From: Blastocatellia bacterium
Lineage (GTDB): Bacteria > Acidobacteriota > Blastocatellia > UBA7656 > JADIYM01
DNA: 64,000 nt
Assembly: GCA_016705245.1 (NCBI GenBank)
Contig: JADIYM010000014.1
Location: forward strand, 62,001 to 126,000
Direction of reading: 5' to 3'
The translations under genes and the position numbers were made by a program. Under the pieces are notes generated by a model, which ran no database searches, had not been told where the DNA came from, and saw only the letters and a list, made by a program, of their open reading frames with translations. This document shows, one piece after another, positions 42,852-53,543 of this stretch (positions are counted from its first letter, which is position 1; every line of letters starts with the position of its first letter).

Positions 42852-43157
42852 TCAGTGCGCCCGGTTACGCTTTCGCGTCGCGGCCGCCTTCTTCGCCGAT
42901 GCCGATCGTTCGGCGGCCGTCCGGGACGCCGAGGCAGCACCACCCAACCGACCACCTTTCTTCGCTGGTGACGTGTCGATGGCCTTCCCACGTCCGGAAC
43001 CGCTCTTCTTGCCCCCGCCCGACATCTTGTTGACCGTCGCCCACGCGCGGGCTTCCGCTTCTTCTTCCGGGACCCCTCGGTCCGTGTAGCCCTCCTCGAT
43101 ATGGCCGGCCTGGCGTTTCTGCTTGTCGGTATACGCGTCCTTGTCACCTCGTGGTAT
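42852..43157 (-). CDS. KGG-type small basic protein ('plasmid stabilisation' family), ATA start
   Basis: Read from ATA 43157 the frame gives (I/M)PRGDKDAYTDKQKRQAGHI, EEGYTDRGVPEEEAEARAWA and TVNKMSGGGKKSGSGRG, then an Ala/Lys/Arg-rich tail, 101 residues. This matches a family of small basic proteins whose members begin MPRGDK and share the WATVNK..GGGKKSGSGRG core. GGGAGGAAA lies 6 nt upstream of the ATA. No ATG, GTG or TTG is in frame near it, so either ATA is used, or the start codon has mutated or been misread. A stress or nucleoid role is only a guess. Confidence 0.6.
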   Translation of the reverse strand: MPRGDKDAYTDKQKRQAGHIEEGYTDRGVPEEEAEARAWATVNKMSGGGKKSGSGRGKAIDTSPAKKGGRLGGAASASRTAAERSASAKKAAATRKRNRAH

Positions 43158-43246
43158 GGTGTGTTTCCTCCCGTTCGGTGTTCGATCTTCGCCATGGAGT
43201 CTGCAAGCGCTGTTCCCGTCGTCCCTCGCTGTGCCCCCGGCAAGTT

Positions 43247-43374
43247 GCCACGAGGCGTGAAATCAAACCACGTCGGACCCAGAACCCCGAGCGCAGCGAG
43301 GGGCCGACTGCAATCTCCACGGATCGTGAGTTGTATCGCCGGTCGTCGCTGCCACGTCGCGTGAAATCAAACCG
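43247..43374. repeat. Direct repeat pair around a shared 20-mer
   Basis: TGCCACGAGGCGTGAAATCA (43247, continuing AACC) and TGCCACGTCGCGTGAAATCA (43351, continuing AACC) are 24-nt direct repeats with two mismatches, 104 nt apart. Between them lies the 20-mer also present at 3853-3872. The 43158-43568 gap holds no recognisable gene. Confidence 0.55.
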
Positions 43375-43568
43375 CCTCCGGGCGGCCCGGCAGGCGTGTG
43401 TCCGGCATCGCGACACGGTAACGGGCGTCGAACTGCCCTCAGTGACGGAACTGCATACAGAACCGGCCGTGGGCGGGTCCGTTCACGGGTCTTTGCGTGG
43501 AACGACTCTTGCGATGGTGTCTGCGGGTCACCGGCGACGTCGCAACGGTGATCGAGGAGGTATTTCCC

Positions 43569-45116
43569 ATGACAATGCACGGCTCCGTTTCAGCCTGGTC
43601 TCTTCCTTCGCGGTCCGACCTCGTACCGCTCGATCACGACGCGCAGGCCGATGTCTGCATCATCGGCGCCGGGATTGCCGGACTCTCGGTCGCGTACGGA
43701 CTGCTTCTGCATGGCCGCCGCGTCATCGTTCTGGATGACGGAGAGCCTGGGTGCGGCGAGACTGGTCGAACGACCGCCCATCTCACCGTCGCCCTCGATC
43801 AACGTTATGTCGAGCTCGAGCGAATTCACGGACCGGAGGGCGCCAGACTCGCCGCCGAAAGCCATTCCGCCGGTATCGATGCCATTGAAAGCACCATCGA
43901 TCGTGAATCGATCGAATGCGACTTCCAGCGTGTCGACGGGTACCTGTTCGCCGCGTCCGCCGCCGATCTGCCGCTTCTGGAGCTCGAGGCCGAAGCCGCC
44001 CGCCGCGCCGGAATCGTGGGTGTCGACCTCGTCGATCGCGCGCCGGTGTCTTCCTTCGAGACCGGACGGTGCCTGCGCTATCCGCAGCAGGCGCAGCTCG
44101 ATGCCGGGCGCTACGTCTCGGGCCTGACGGACGCAGTGTGTCGACGCGGCGGACAGGTCCACGTGCACACGCACGTCGCCCGCATCGACGAGTCGCCGGA
44201 CCTGCGGATCGTCACGCGCGAGGGGCACGTCGTCAGATGCGAAGCCGTCGTCGTTGCCACGAATTCGCCCATCAGCGACATCGTGACGATTCACACGAAG
44301 CAGGCCGCGTATCGCACGTATGTCGTCGGCGCGAAGATCCCGACCGAGTCGGTTTCGCCCATTCTGCTCTGGGACCTTGCCGATCCGTATCATTACGTTC
44401 GGACCGTCGGGGCAAACCTGCTGCTCGTCGGCGGAGAGGATCACAAAACGGGTCAGGAGGACGATGGAGCCGTCCGGTTTGAACGGCTCGAGGCGTGGGC
44501 GCGGGAACGCTTTCCGGTCGAGCTGATCGACTATCGCTGGTCAGGGCAGATCCTCGAGCCGGTCGATGGCATCGCGTTCATCGGCCAGGATCCGGCCACG
44601 TCGAACAGGATGTTCCTCGCGACAGGCCACTCGGGGAATGGCATGACGTACGGAGCGATTGCGGGAATGCTCATCCCCGATCTCATTGCCGGGAGTCCGA
44701 ACCACTGGTCGGCTCTTTACGACCCGGCGCGAATCTCATTTGGCTCCGCCGGCGACTACTTGAAGGAGAATGCCAACGTCGCAGCGCAGTACGCAGACTG
44801 GCTCGAGCCCGCGGACCGCGAGAGCACCGGCGCAGTGACCGCGGGTTCCGGAGCCGTCGTTCAGTGCGGCATGAAAAAGGTAGCCGTCTATCGGTCGGAC
44901 GACAACACGTTGCACACGATGTCGGCCGCGTGTCCGCACCTTGGGTGTGTTGTCGCCTGGAATGCGGTGGAGAGCTCGTGGGACTGCCCCTGCCATGGCT
45001 CGCGATTCGAAGCCACCGGAGCCGTTATCAACGGTCCTGCGAACGTGGGCTTGAGCCCGGTCGAGCTCGAGGCCACGGTCGAGTCACACGTTGCAGCGAC
45101 CGGTCGTGATGGTTAA
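43569..45116 (+). CDS. FAD-dependent oxidoreductase (DAO family) with C-terminal Rieske domain
   Basis: A 515-residue fusion. The N-terminal dinucleotide motif ADVCIIGAGIAGLSVAYGLL and GCGETGRTTAHLT place it in the DAO family of FAD amine/glycine oxidases. GIAFIGQDPATSNRMFLATG and HSGNGMTYGAIAGMLI close the FAD domain. From about residue 430 a Rieske domain has SAACPHLGCVVAW and WDCPCHGSRFEATG (C-x-H, C-x2-H). Such proteins pass electrons from FAD to an internal [2Fe-2S] cluster. ATG 43569 follows GAGGAGG. Monocistronic. Confidence 0.9.
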   Translation: MTMHGSVSAWSLPSRSDLVPLDHDAQADVCIIGAGIAGLSVAYGLLLHGRRVIVLDDGEPGCGETGRTTAHLTVALDQRYVELERIHGPEGARLAAESHSAGIDAIESTIDRESIECDFQRVDGYLFAASAADLPLLELEAEAARRAGIVGVDLVDRAPVSSFETGRCLRYPQQAQLDAGRYVSGLTDAVCRRGGQVHVHTHVARIDESPDLRIVTREGHVVRCEAVVVATNSPISDIVTIHTKQAAYRTYVVGAKIPTESVSPILLWDLADPYHYVRTVGANLLLVGGEDHKTGQEDDGAVRFERLEAWARERFPVELIDYRWSGQILEPVDGIAFIGQDPATSNRMFLATGHSGNGMTYGAIAGMLIPDLIAGSPNHWSALYDPARISFGSAGDYLKENANVAAQYADWLEPADRESTGAVTAGSGAVVQCGMKKVAVYRSDDNTLHTMSAACPHLGCVVAWNAVESSWDCPCHGSRFEATGAVINGPANVGLSPVELEATVESHVAATGRDG

Positions 45117-45355
45117 CCGATCGCATAGACGGTCTGGTGCGCGTGAATCCGTGACCACCCAATCCGTACACGTCGGCGTGCGAGCTGTACACATGCCGGA
45201 CACGGCAATCGACCCGCCAAACCGCTCGGTCGATGCGAACCTCTTTGTTGTCAACACATCCACGCCGCGACGCAGAACTGGCACAGGCCTTGCCCTCACT
45301 TGAATGTGCGGGAGTTCCCGCTGGATGAATGAACTCAGGAGCCGGGAGGGATGAG

Positions 45356-45547
45356 ATGGCTGACAGGGAAATTATCGTGACGGACGGAGGCGGAAGCGGT
45401 GTGGGAATGATGCTCGGGATCATTCTCGGCGCCATCATCATCCTCGGGGTCCTCTACTTCAGCGGAGCGCTCGGGAAGATCATCGGCGGCAAGGACACCA
45501 AGATCGAGGTGAACATCGAGCAGCCGAGCGCGCCAAAGGCGCCCTGA
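45356..45547 (+). CDS. Small single-helix membrane protein
   Basis: A 63-residue protein with a helix GMMLGIILGAIIILGVLYFS after a Gly-rich start and an acidic/Pro tail (TKIEVNIEQPSAPKAP). It resembles small membrane proteins in stress loci, but no family is sure. ATG 45356 follows GGGA-TGAG. A second small gene follows after 34 nt. Confidence 0.65.
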   Translation: MADREIIVTDGGGSGVGMMLGIILGAIIILGVLYFSGALGKIIGGKDTKIEVNIEQPSAPKAP

Positions 45548-45581
45548 TCGATCCCCACGCGCCGCATTTCAAGGAGTCATC

Positions 45582-45737
45582 ATGAAGAACGAACCGTTCA
45601 GTGGCGTGGCCAGCAAGGCATTGCCGAACGCTCGAAAGAACCAGGACCGGAGAGACAGTGCGGGCGAAAGCGGCGGCAACGCAGGTGCCGGCCGGTCGGG
45701 GGCACGAGGATCTCGGCAGCGAAAAACCTCAGGATGA
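45582..45737 (+). CDS. Short basic disordered protein
   Basis: ATG 45582 has AAGGAG 7 nt upstream and reads MKNEPFSGVASKALPNARKN, then a Gly/Ser/Arg-rich tail; 51 residues. An alternative frame downstream (GRGHEDLGSEKPQDDLGSNK) also looks like a disordered stress protein, so one frameshift could join the two into a protein of about 75 residues ending at 45807. Confidence 0.4.
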   Translation: MKNEPFSGVASKALPNARKNQDRRDSAGESGGNAGAGRSGARGSRQRKTSG

Positions 45738-45824
45738 TCTCGGGAGCAACAAACCGGGAAAGGGTGCTGGCGGAGATCGGGCAGTGGACGACGACCCGGG
45801 GCGATAATCGCTAGGAAAGCGGTG

Positions 45825-45903
45825 CCTCTGTGGCACTGTGCCTCAGTGGCTCTGTGCGTAGCTCTTCAGACGCTGCGCACGCAGAGCCACGCAGGCAAAG
45901 AGG
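45825..45903. repeat. Palindromic element R2 (CTCTGYG family)
   Basis: The left arm CCTCTGTGGCACTGTGCCTC...GGCTCTGTGCG pairs, with one gap, with the right arm CGCACGCAGAGCCACGCAGG...AAAGAGG. It lies exactly between the convergent small plus-strand genes and the end of the histidine kinase gene, where it could work as a bidirectional terminator. Confidence 0.7.
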
Positions 45904-45911
45904 ATCAGAGC

Positions 45912-47223
45912 TCAGTTGCCGAACTCGATCCGGAAACTCGTCGATCCCTCGCCAGTCCTCGACAGCGAGAACTCGAATCCGTGCCGGCTGAGAATCTCGC
46001 GCACAACCGTGAGACCCAGTCCCTGCCCGTTCTCTTTCGTGGTGAAGAAGGGCGTGAAGAGTTGATCGGCAACGGCCGGCGTCAACCCGGAGCCCGTGTC
46101 ATCGATTGAGACGAACGGACGGCGCTGGTGCGTCCCGACCCGGATCGTCACCGTGCCGTGTTCGCCAATCGCCTCGAACGCATTCTTGAGGACGTTCACG
46201 AACACCTGCTCCATCTGGATCCGATCCATCTCGACCTGCGGTACCTCGTCATCGACGGCCCAGACGATATCGATCCTTCGCCGCTCCGCGTCCGCGCGGA
46301 ACAACGTCACGATCCCCTCGAGGATTTCCTTCGACTGACACTTCGCCAACTTGGGCGGCGGAATGCGCACGACGTCGGCAAACGCGGTCATGAACGTATT
46401 CAACTGGTCGGTGCGCCGAATTACCGCCGCGAGTCCGGTCGTGAAGTCCTCGCGATCCGACTCGCCGATCTGGGGACCGTAGTTCAGGCACGAATGGAGA
46501 ATCGAGTTGGTGGCCGCAACCGTGTTGTTCACTTCGTGCGACATCATCCGAATCAGCTTCTCGTACGCCCCGCGTTCCGAACTGTGGAGCTCGTCAGTCA
46601 GTTCGAGCATAGTGACGAACGACCTCGAGAAACCTCGATCGATGAACTGGGATCGTTGACATCGGGCGCGGCGGACTCCGTGATACGGAGCGACCTTCGA
46701 TTCGCCAACGCTGAGTCGGGGAGATCTCGACCGCAAGCCCGCTGACGACGTCTTCGAGTGATTTCCTGCGATCTTGCTCTGTCGCAACACCGAGCATTCG
46801 CTCGGCGACCGGATTGGCTGCGGCGACTCGTCCGTCGAAGTCGAACGTCAGTACTCCGACCGGCGAAGCGTCCATCAATCGCTCCAGAAAGAAGTTCTGT
46901 TCGTGAAGCCGGATTCGCTCGTCACGGAGCCCGTCTGCCATCCGGTTGTAGATCCGGATCAGCTGGTCGAGCTCGGGCTGGCCGATCTCGAGGAATCGGG
47001 ACGAGTAGTCTTCGTCGGCGAGAAAACTGGCTCCCAGACGCACACGCTCGACACCTCGAAAGACCGAACCGACAAGACGCAGCCCGGTGATGAGCGACGC
47101 CACGAACAAGGCTTCGACGAGAAACAGCCACGCCGTATGGGTCAACAGGAACGGCACGGCCGCGACGGCCAGCGCCAGATGCACGACCGCAATGTAGCAG
47201 TAGAGCTTGAACCGCAGCGTCAC
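45912..47223 (-). pseudogene. Sensor histidine kinase (HAMP-PAS-HisKA), one frameshift
   Basis: The first frame (from GTG 47223) has two membrane helices (YCYIAVVHLALAVAAVPFLL, WLFLVEALFVASLITGLRLV), a HAMP-like linker and a PAS domain (LMDASPVGVLTFDFDGRVAA). Near 46720 the frame shifts; the second frame continues with a DRGFSRSFVTMLELTDEL region, H-box EKLIRMMSHEVNNTVAATNS, N-box QVFVNVLKNAFEAIGEHGTV, G-boxes DDTGSGLTP and GQGLGLTVVREILSRHGFE. NtrB/NtrY-like. It would phosphorylate the adjacent NtrC-type regulator, with which its start overlaps (GTGA). Confidence 0.82.
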
Positions 47224-48604
47224 GGTTCGATCTCGTACTTCTCGAAGCGTCGGTAGAGCGCCGCGCGACTCAGGCCGAGCGAATCCGCGACGCGGCTCAC
47301 ATTCCCGTCGTGGTGGCGAAGGCTCTTGATAATCATCGCGCGTTCGATCTCGTCGATCGTCATCGATCCGACGTCGGGAAGCGCGTGCGAGCGACCCGCA
47401 GCCGCACCCGCGCCAGCGTGCTCGGCGAAGTCGGCCACCGTGACCACGTCGCCTCGTGCCACGAGCAGCGCCCGTTCAACGACATTCTTGAGCTCTCGAA
47501 TGTTCCCGGGCCAGGGCCGGCCGCGAAGCCATCGAAATGCCGCCGCCTCGATCGACATGCCGACCTTTCCGTACGCCTTCGAGGCAAGTTCGAGAAAATG
47601 CCCCGCCAGTGCCGGGATATCGTCCGGCCGCTCTCGGAGCGCAGGGACGTGCACCGTGATGAGATTGATGCGATAGAGCAGGTCTTCGCGAAACTGACCC
47701 AACGCCACCATTTCGGTCAGGTTGCGATTCGTCGCGGAGATCACGCGAACGTCGACGGTCCGCGGCTGGCTCGAGCCGAGAACCTCGTACGTCCGATCCT
47801 GCAGCACACGCAGAAGCTTTACCTGCGAGCTCGTGTCGAGGTCGCCAATCTCGTCGAGAAGGATCGTTCCGCCGTTGGCGACTTCGAAGCGGCCGCGACG
47901 GCTCTGATGCGCGTCGGTGAAGGCGCCCTTCGTGTGCCCGAACATCTCGGACTCGAAGAGCGACGCCGAGATCCCGCCGAGATTGACCTTCACGAACGGG
48001 CCGCTTCTCCGCTCGCTGTTGCGGTGGATCGCCTCCGCGATGGCCTCCTTCCCCGTGCCGCTTTCGCCCGTGACTAGAACGCTGGCGTCGGTAGGCGCCA
48101 CACGCGTGGCTAGCTCGAGAATCCGCAGCAACCCGGGGTCCCGACCAACGATGCCGTCGAGGTCGTATCGGCCGTTGAGGTCGTCGCGCGACGGCGGCTC
48201 GGACTGCTTGCCGATCTGTCCCGCGGCCGCGAGTCCGAGCGAGGTGCGGACCGACTGGACGATCTGCTGGTTCGTCCACGGTTTCGTGATGAAGTCAGAC
48301 GCTCCCGCCTGCATGCCCCGTACCGCAAGGCCGATCGATCCCCACGCCGCTTATGAGCACCACAGGAAGCCCCCGGACGCATCCTCATCAGCACGCGCAG
48401 CAGCTTGACACCCTCGTCGCCGGTCGTCCGCCGCGAGAAGTTCATGTCCTGGATGACGAGGTCGATTTGATGTTCACGCAACCGCTCGACTGCCTCGACG
48501 GGGGATGCAGCCGCAAGCGAGTGATAACCCGCCTGCTTCAGAAGCAGCGCAATCGACGTGACGACGGAGGCGTCGTCGTCGACGATGAGAATCGTCTCTT
48601 TCAT
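47220..48604 (-). pseudogene. NtrC-family sigma-54 response regulator, frameshifts in the receiver domain
   Basis: ATG 48604 starts a receiver domain (ETILIVDDDASVVTSIALLL, phospho-Asp in DLVIQDMNF). After PG near 48390 two one-base shifts, in a G run and near 48340, break the frame; the lost part is readable as LPVVLISGVGID then LAVRGMQAGASDFITKPW. The AAA+ domain is intact: VTGESGTGKEAIAEAI (Walker A), FGHTKGAFTDAHQSRRGRFE (GAFTGA variant for sigma-54 contact), ILLDEIGDLD (Walker B). The C-terminal Fis-type HTH is NVSRVADSLGLSRAALYRRF. It would activate sigma-54 promoters, perhaps of the linked ABC operon. Confidence 0.85.
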
Positions 48605-48656
48605 CGGATTGGGGTGTGCCCGGTCACGGATACGACCAGCTCGCCAGTCCGGTTCG

Positions 48657-48760
48657 CCTCTCCGTGCCTTTGTGCCTCTGTGTCTTTGTGTGCGCAGCTC
48701 CTTTCACCCGATTGAGAGAGCTGCGCACACGGAGCCACCGAGGCACGGAGGCGCGGAGAC
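48657..48760. repeat. Palindromic element R3 (CTCTGYG family)
   Basis: Arms of about 43 nt pair. The left arm runs from CCTCTCCGTGCCTTTGTGCC to TGTGTGCGCAGCTC; the right from GAGCTGCGCACACGGAGCC to GGAGGCGCGGAGAC. GAGCTGCGCACAC/GTGTGCGCAGCTC at the inner end is perfect. It separates the response-regulator gene from the permease gene inside one operon. Confidence 0.75.
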
Positions 48761-48767
48761 ACGGGCG

Positions 48768-49959
48768 TCAATCGTGTCGCAGCGCATCGACCGGCTGCAC
48801 TCGGGCCGCAAGGACACTTGGATACAACCCGCAGAGAAACGTGAGCGCATAAATGAGTCCAGCGGACACGATGATCGCCGTGGCAAGGTCGCTGACATTG
48901 ACGATGCCGAACGGATCGATCAGGGGAATCTGCAGCACGATCACCGAGCCCACGAGGAGCGCGAGGGTCGTCACGACGAGCAGCTCACCGAGAATCTGAC
49001 GGTGGATGTCCCATACCGTCGCGCCCTGGACGCGCCGGAGGCCGATCTCTCGCGTACGCCGGGTCACGTTCTGCCACAACACGCCCGTGAGACCGAGCCC
49101 GACCATCAGCAGCAGGAAGAGTGCGACGAGACCGCCGGTCGCAAGCGGCGATAGCCACACGCGGAGCATCCGGTCGCGGGCGTCGGCGACCGGTTCGACT
49201 TCGAATGACCACCCGCGGGCAACCTGCTGCAGCCGTCCGACGAGTTTCTCCTCGAAAGCCGCACCCGTGCCGGCTTTGACCTTGACGAGCATCTGCCGCG
49301 GCGGCCTGCTCTTCGGATCGTTCAGGTTCGCCCGATGGAAGGCGAAGCCCGACGGCGACGAGAATTCGCCGTCCTTTCGAAACTCTGAGACAACGCCGAC
49401 GACGCGGTTTCCCGGATCGTCGTCCCCTTGCCCGACAATCTTGCCGACAGGATCTTCCATCCCGAACATCTCGTTGGCCAGGTAGGCGTTGATCACCATC
49501 GGTGCCGGAGACACGCCATCGTCTTCGCGCGAGAACCAGCGCCCTCGAACGATCTCGAGGCTGAGGACATCGGCAAAGTCGTCGGTGACCTCGTCCTGCT
49601 GGTACGGAATCTCGCGACCGTCGATTTTCGTCTGGGTGTAACTGCCGCCAAAGTCGTACGGGCGACGAGCGCGCCCGCCGATCGTTCGATCTCGCATAGT
49701 CGCGCACCGCAAGGTTGAGCTGGCGGATCTGTTCCGACATTTCCGGTGTCCAATAGTCGTCTGTCGTCACCTTCGTGTCGATCGTGACCTTCCAGACCTG
49801 ATGAGGATCGAAGCCAAGCGGGCGACCGTAGTTGTGCGCGTACAGCGTGGCGAAGGCCACCACCGTGAAGAGAACGATGAACGAGATCGTGATCTCGACC
49901 ATGACGAGCGCGTTTTGTCGCTTTCGATTCCACGCAAGCTTGAGCAGGTGCCGAATCAT
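48768..49959 (-). pseudogene. MacB/FtsX-type ABC permease, one frameshift
   Basis: ATG 49959 reads MIRHLLKLAWNRKRQNALVM then a helix (ITISFIVLFTVVAFATLYAH), the usual first helix of MacB permeases. The frame shifts near 49700. It then continues with the periplasmic MacB_PCD domain (GRWFSREDDGVSPAPMVINA) and three C-terminal helices of the FtsX domain (LVALFLLLMVGLGLTGVLWQ), with REIGLRRVQGATVWDIHRQI and the end LAARVQPVDALRHD, all family hallmarks. Start overlaps the stop of the second permease (TGATG). No pore of its own; such permeases couple ATP hydrolysis to periplasmic work. Confidence 0.8.
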
Positions 49960-51194
49960 CAGAAGCCTCCGTTGAGCGCGTGCACGGGATCGAGTCGCGA
50001 CATTTTCCACGCCGGATACACACCGGACACGAGTCCGAAGGCGACGGCCAGCGCCAATCCGTAGAGGAAGACACGGATGTTCGGTTCGGCGATCAGGTGC
50101 GGGATCTGACCGCTCGCCGAGAGGAACTTGAGAACCATCAGGGAAAGGAAGAACGCAAGCACGCCGCCCGCGAGCGTGATCACGAGATTCTCCTGGACGA
50201 TGAACTGACCGGCCAGCGTTCGCGACGAGGCGCCAAAGGCCTTCGAACGCCGATCTCGGAGGTTCGCTCCATGATCCGCCCCTCGTTCAGGTTGATGAGG
50301 CTGACCGCCGGGGACCGGCGAAGAGCGCCAACAGATGATGAAGACCGCGAGCAATGTCGCTGGGCGTGCTGCCATCTACCTGTCGCCGAAGATCTGATTC
50401 GCCGTGAATTGAAGAACGTCGAGGCGCTGCTTCGGATCTCGTCGAAGGTCTTCCGATCCTCGGGCTCCAGATCTCGCACGCGGGCCGCGTATTCGGCCTT
50501 GATCATCGGGATGTCGGCTGCGTCACGGGCAAGCAGCATGGCCATCATGTTGCCGACGACTTCCCTCTTGTACGTGTCCGACTTTGCCGTGCTCAACGGC
50601 ACCCAGACATCTGAGAACGGGACGATCCTGATATTCGAGACGTCGGCGACGACGCCGCAGACTCGGAAGTTCTGCCCATCAATGGCGATCGACTTTCCAA
50701 CGGCCCGCGCCGTCGAAAAGCTTCTGACGCGTCGACGCGCTGATGACCGCGACCATGTTCGCGTTGCGCTCGTCCTCGTCGGTCAGCGGTCCGCCTTCGA
50801 GATAGTCGAAGTCGAGGATCCGCCAATACGCTCCATCGGTGCGCCGGAGAGAGAGCTTGATCGCTGCGTCGTCCTTGAAGCAGGTGGCCGTGCCAAAGGA
50901 CGTGAAGAACGACTCGGCCTCGACGCCCGGAAGGCCGCGGGCACAGGTGTCGAGTAACCGGTAGCCGGCGAGCCCGGAAATCCGGCTCTCGGGCCCGCGA
51001 AGCTGGGCGCCAAAGATGCCGATCGTGCGATCGAGCCGGGTCTCGGGCGCCTGTGGACCGAACGTTGAGTCGACCAGTGCCACCACGACCATGAGCACGA
51101 CAAGCGTGAAGCTGATCGCGAAGAGGCTCACAAACGTGAAGAACTTCCGACGAAGAAGCACCTTGAACGCAATCTTGAAGTAATTCCGCAGCAT
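49959..51194 (-). pseudogene. MacB/FtsX-type ABC permease, several frameshifts
   Basis: ATG 51194 gives MLRNYFKIAFKVLLRRKFFT and a first helix. Breaks near 50690, 50430 and 50270 divide the rest, but every family block can be found in turn: MVAVISASTRQKLFDGA, DVWVPLSTAKSDTYKREVVG, RVRDLEPEDRKTFDEIRSSA, then the SLINLNEGRIMERTSEIGVR block and FIVQENLVITLAGGVLAFFL, SGVYPAWKMSRLDPVHALNG. At least three indels in 1.2 kb is too many for a recent pseudogene with otherwise conserved sequence and points to sequencing error. Confidence 0.75.
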
Positions 51195-51202
51195 GCCGCC
51201 CC

Positions 51203-51863
<661 letters not shown>

Positions 51864-51876
51864 CGAGTCTCCTTGC

Positions 51877-53123
51877 TCACCGAATCGTGACGGACTTGAA
51901 GGGCGCGATGTCGCGAGTGTCCGAGACGATCACTTCGTCGCCCTCGGCCATGCCATCGATCACCTCGTACGAATCGACGCCGGACATGCCGAGCCGTACC
52001 GTTCGCCGGTCGGCGCGGTTGCCGGAAATCACGAAGACTTCGGCGGATCCGCTTGCGGTCGCAAAGGCCCCCTTCCGAATTCGCAACGCACTTTCGCGCC
52101 GATCGGTGACTACGGAGGACATCCACCCTGAGGTTCGACCGCAGCAGCGAGTTCGACGGATCGTCCAGTCGGACGGACAGAGTGATCGTCCCGTTCTGTA
52201 TGGCCGGAAGAACATTCGAGACGGCGCCGGGAAGCAGGTCGTCCCCTATCTTCACGCGAACGGGCAGACCGACGGAAAGTTGCTGCGCGTGCACATCCGA
52301 GATGGTGGCGTCCACGCGAAACGACCCGAGGTCCGCAATGCGAGCGACGATCGCGCCTCGCGTCAGGGTCGCGCCTTCCTCGGCCACGACCCACGTCAGG
52401 ACGCCGTCGCGGTCTGAGGTCATCGTGGCAAGCTCGAGCTGCCGTCGCGCCTCGTCGCGCTCGCCGACGAGCGTCAACATTTCGAGGTCGAGACCCGCCA
52501 GTTTTGCTTTCGACGTCACTTTCGAATTGCGCATCGCCGATTCCAGGGCCTCGAGCTCGATTCGAGACTTCGCCTCGGTCAGCTCGGAATCGTGCACGGC
52601 ATCGGCCGAGAGAAGCCCCGCCGCGCCAAGCTTCCGGTTCTGCGCGGTCTTCGCGCCGAGGGACTGGAGGTCGAGGCGTTTGGCATCGACCTGCGCCTGC
52701 AGGTCCATGAGCGTGCGACGCTCGAGCTCGAGCTGGACCTGATGTTGGGCATTCTTCTTGAGCGTGATCGCGCCGTCGAGTCGTTCGATTTCGAGCTGCG
52801 ATGCCGCCGTGTCGAGCACGACGATTGATCGCCTTTTCGCAACTCTGTCCCGGTCGCTTGAGGATGCTCACCACGCGCGCATCGATCGGGGTCGAGACGA
52901 CGCCTTCCACTTCGGGAACGACCGTGCCCGACGCGCTCGTTACGGCCTCGATCGGACCGGTGTCCACCATCGCAGTCCGGATCCGGGTCCGACTGAGAGA
53001 AGGCGCGATCAGCGATGGACCAACCAGGAACGCTGCAAAGAGTAGTCCAGCCGTGACCACGCCGATGACCACACGCTTCGCGATTCGTTTCTGCTTCACG
53101 CTGACGTCGACTGGTCGATCCAT
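51877..53123 (-). pseudogene. HlyD/MacA-type periplasmic adaptor, two frameshifts
   Basis: ATG 53123 (GGAGG 6 nt upstream) reads MDRPVDVSVKQKRIAKRVVI, a membrane anchor (IGVVTAGLLFAAFLVGPSLI), then the first half of the lipoyl/barrel-sandwich domain (SASGTVVPEVEGVVSTPIDA). Shifts near 52840 and 52120 follow. Between them lies a long coiled-coil hairpin (QLELERRTLMDLQAQVDAKR; SRIELEALESAMRNSKVTSK) and GVLTWVVAEEGATLTRGAIV. The end reads VDSYEVIDGMAEGDEVIVSD. This is the first gene of the operon adaptor-ATPase-permease-permease-regulator-kinase. Confidence 0.82.
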
Positions 53124-53362
53124 TGCCATCCTCCAGCGATGGCGAATGGCAATCGGTGTGCCGCCCTAAGTCGTGCTTCCACAGCGAGTCCGCGCCACCG
53201 GACTGTTCGCGATCGTACGAAGCTGTCCGATACCGGACACGTCAGGCCGTCTGCGGGTCAGTGGGTTCGTGACGGGAAGAGCTACGGCGTGTTCGCGGCA
53301 CGACCTGCGGCAGGCTGGTTACAGAGACGATCAGTCACGAACGCATCTCGTGGACGCGCTCT

Positions 53363-53406
53363 CAACGCATCAGTGCCGTGCGCTACCGGGCACGGTACTG
53401 ATGCAT
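53363..53406. repeat. Short palindrome of the GGTAGCG family
   Basis: ACGCATCAGTGCCGTGC, centre GCTACCGG... and GCACGGTACTGATGCAT form a hairpin with 17-nt arms and two mismatches, 180 nt upstream of the radical-SAM gene. The same ends bound the 61250-61364 element. The 53124-53543 gap holds nothing else recognisable. Confidence 0.65.
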
Positions 53407-53543
53407 GAGGCGTGCAATGTCATTTGTCGTCGTGGGTGGCTCCGACAATGGCAACTCCGATGGACATGGCTGCATCGACAGCGTCGGAATCTAAACGTAC
53501 AGAGATCTTTGTGATACAAAGTCGACGGTGAGGGAGGCGCGCA

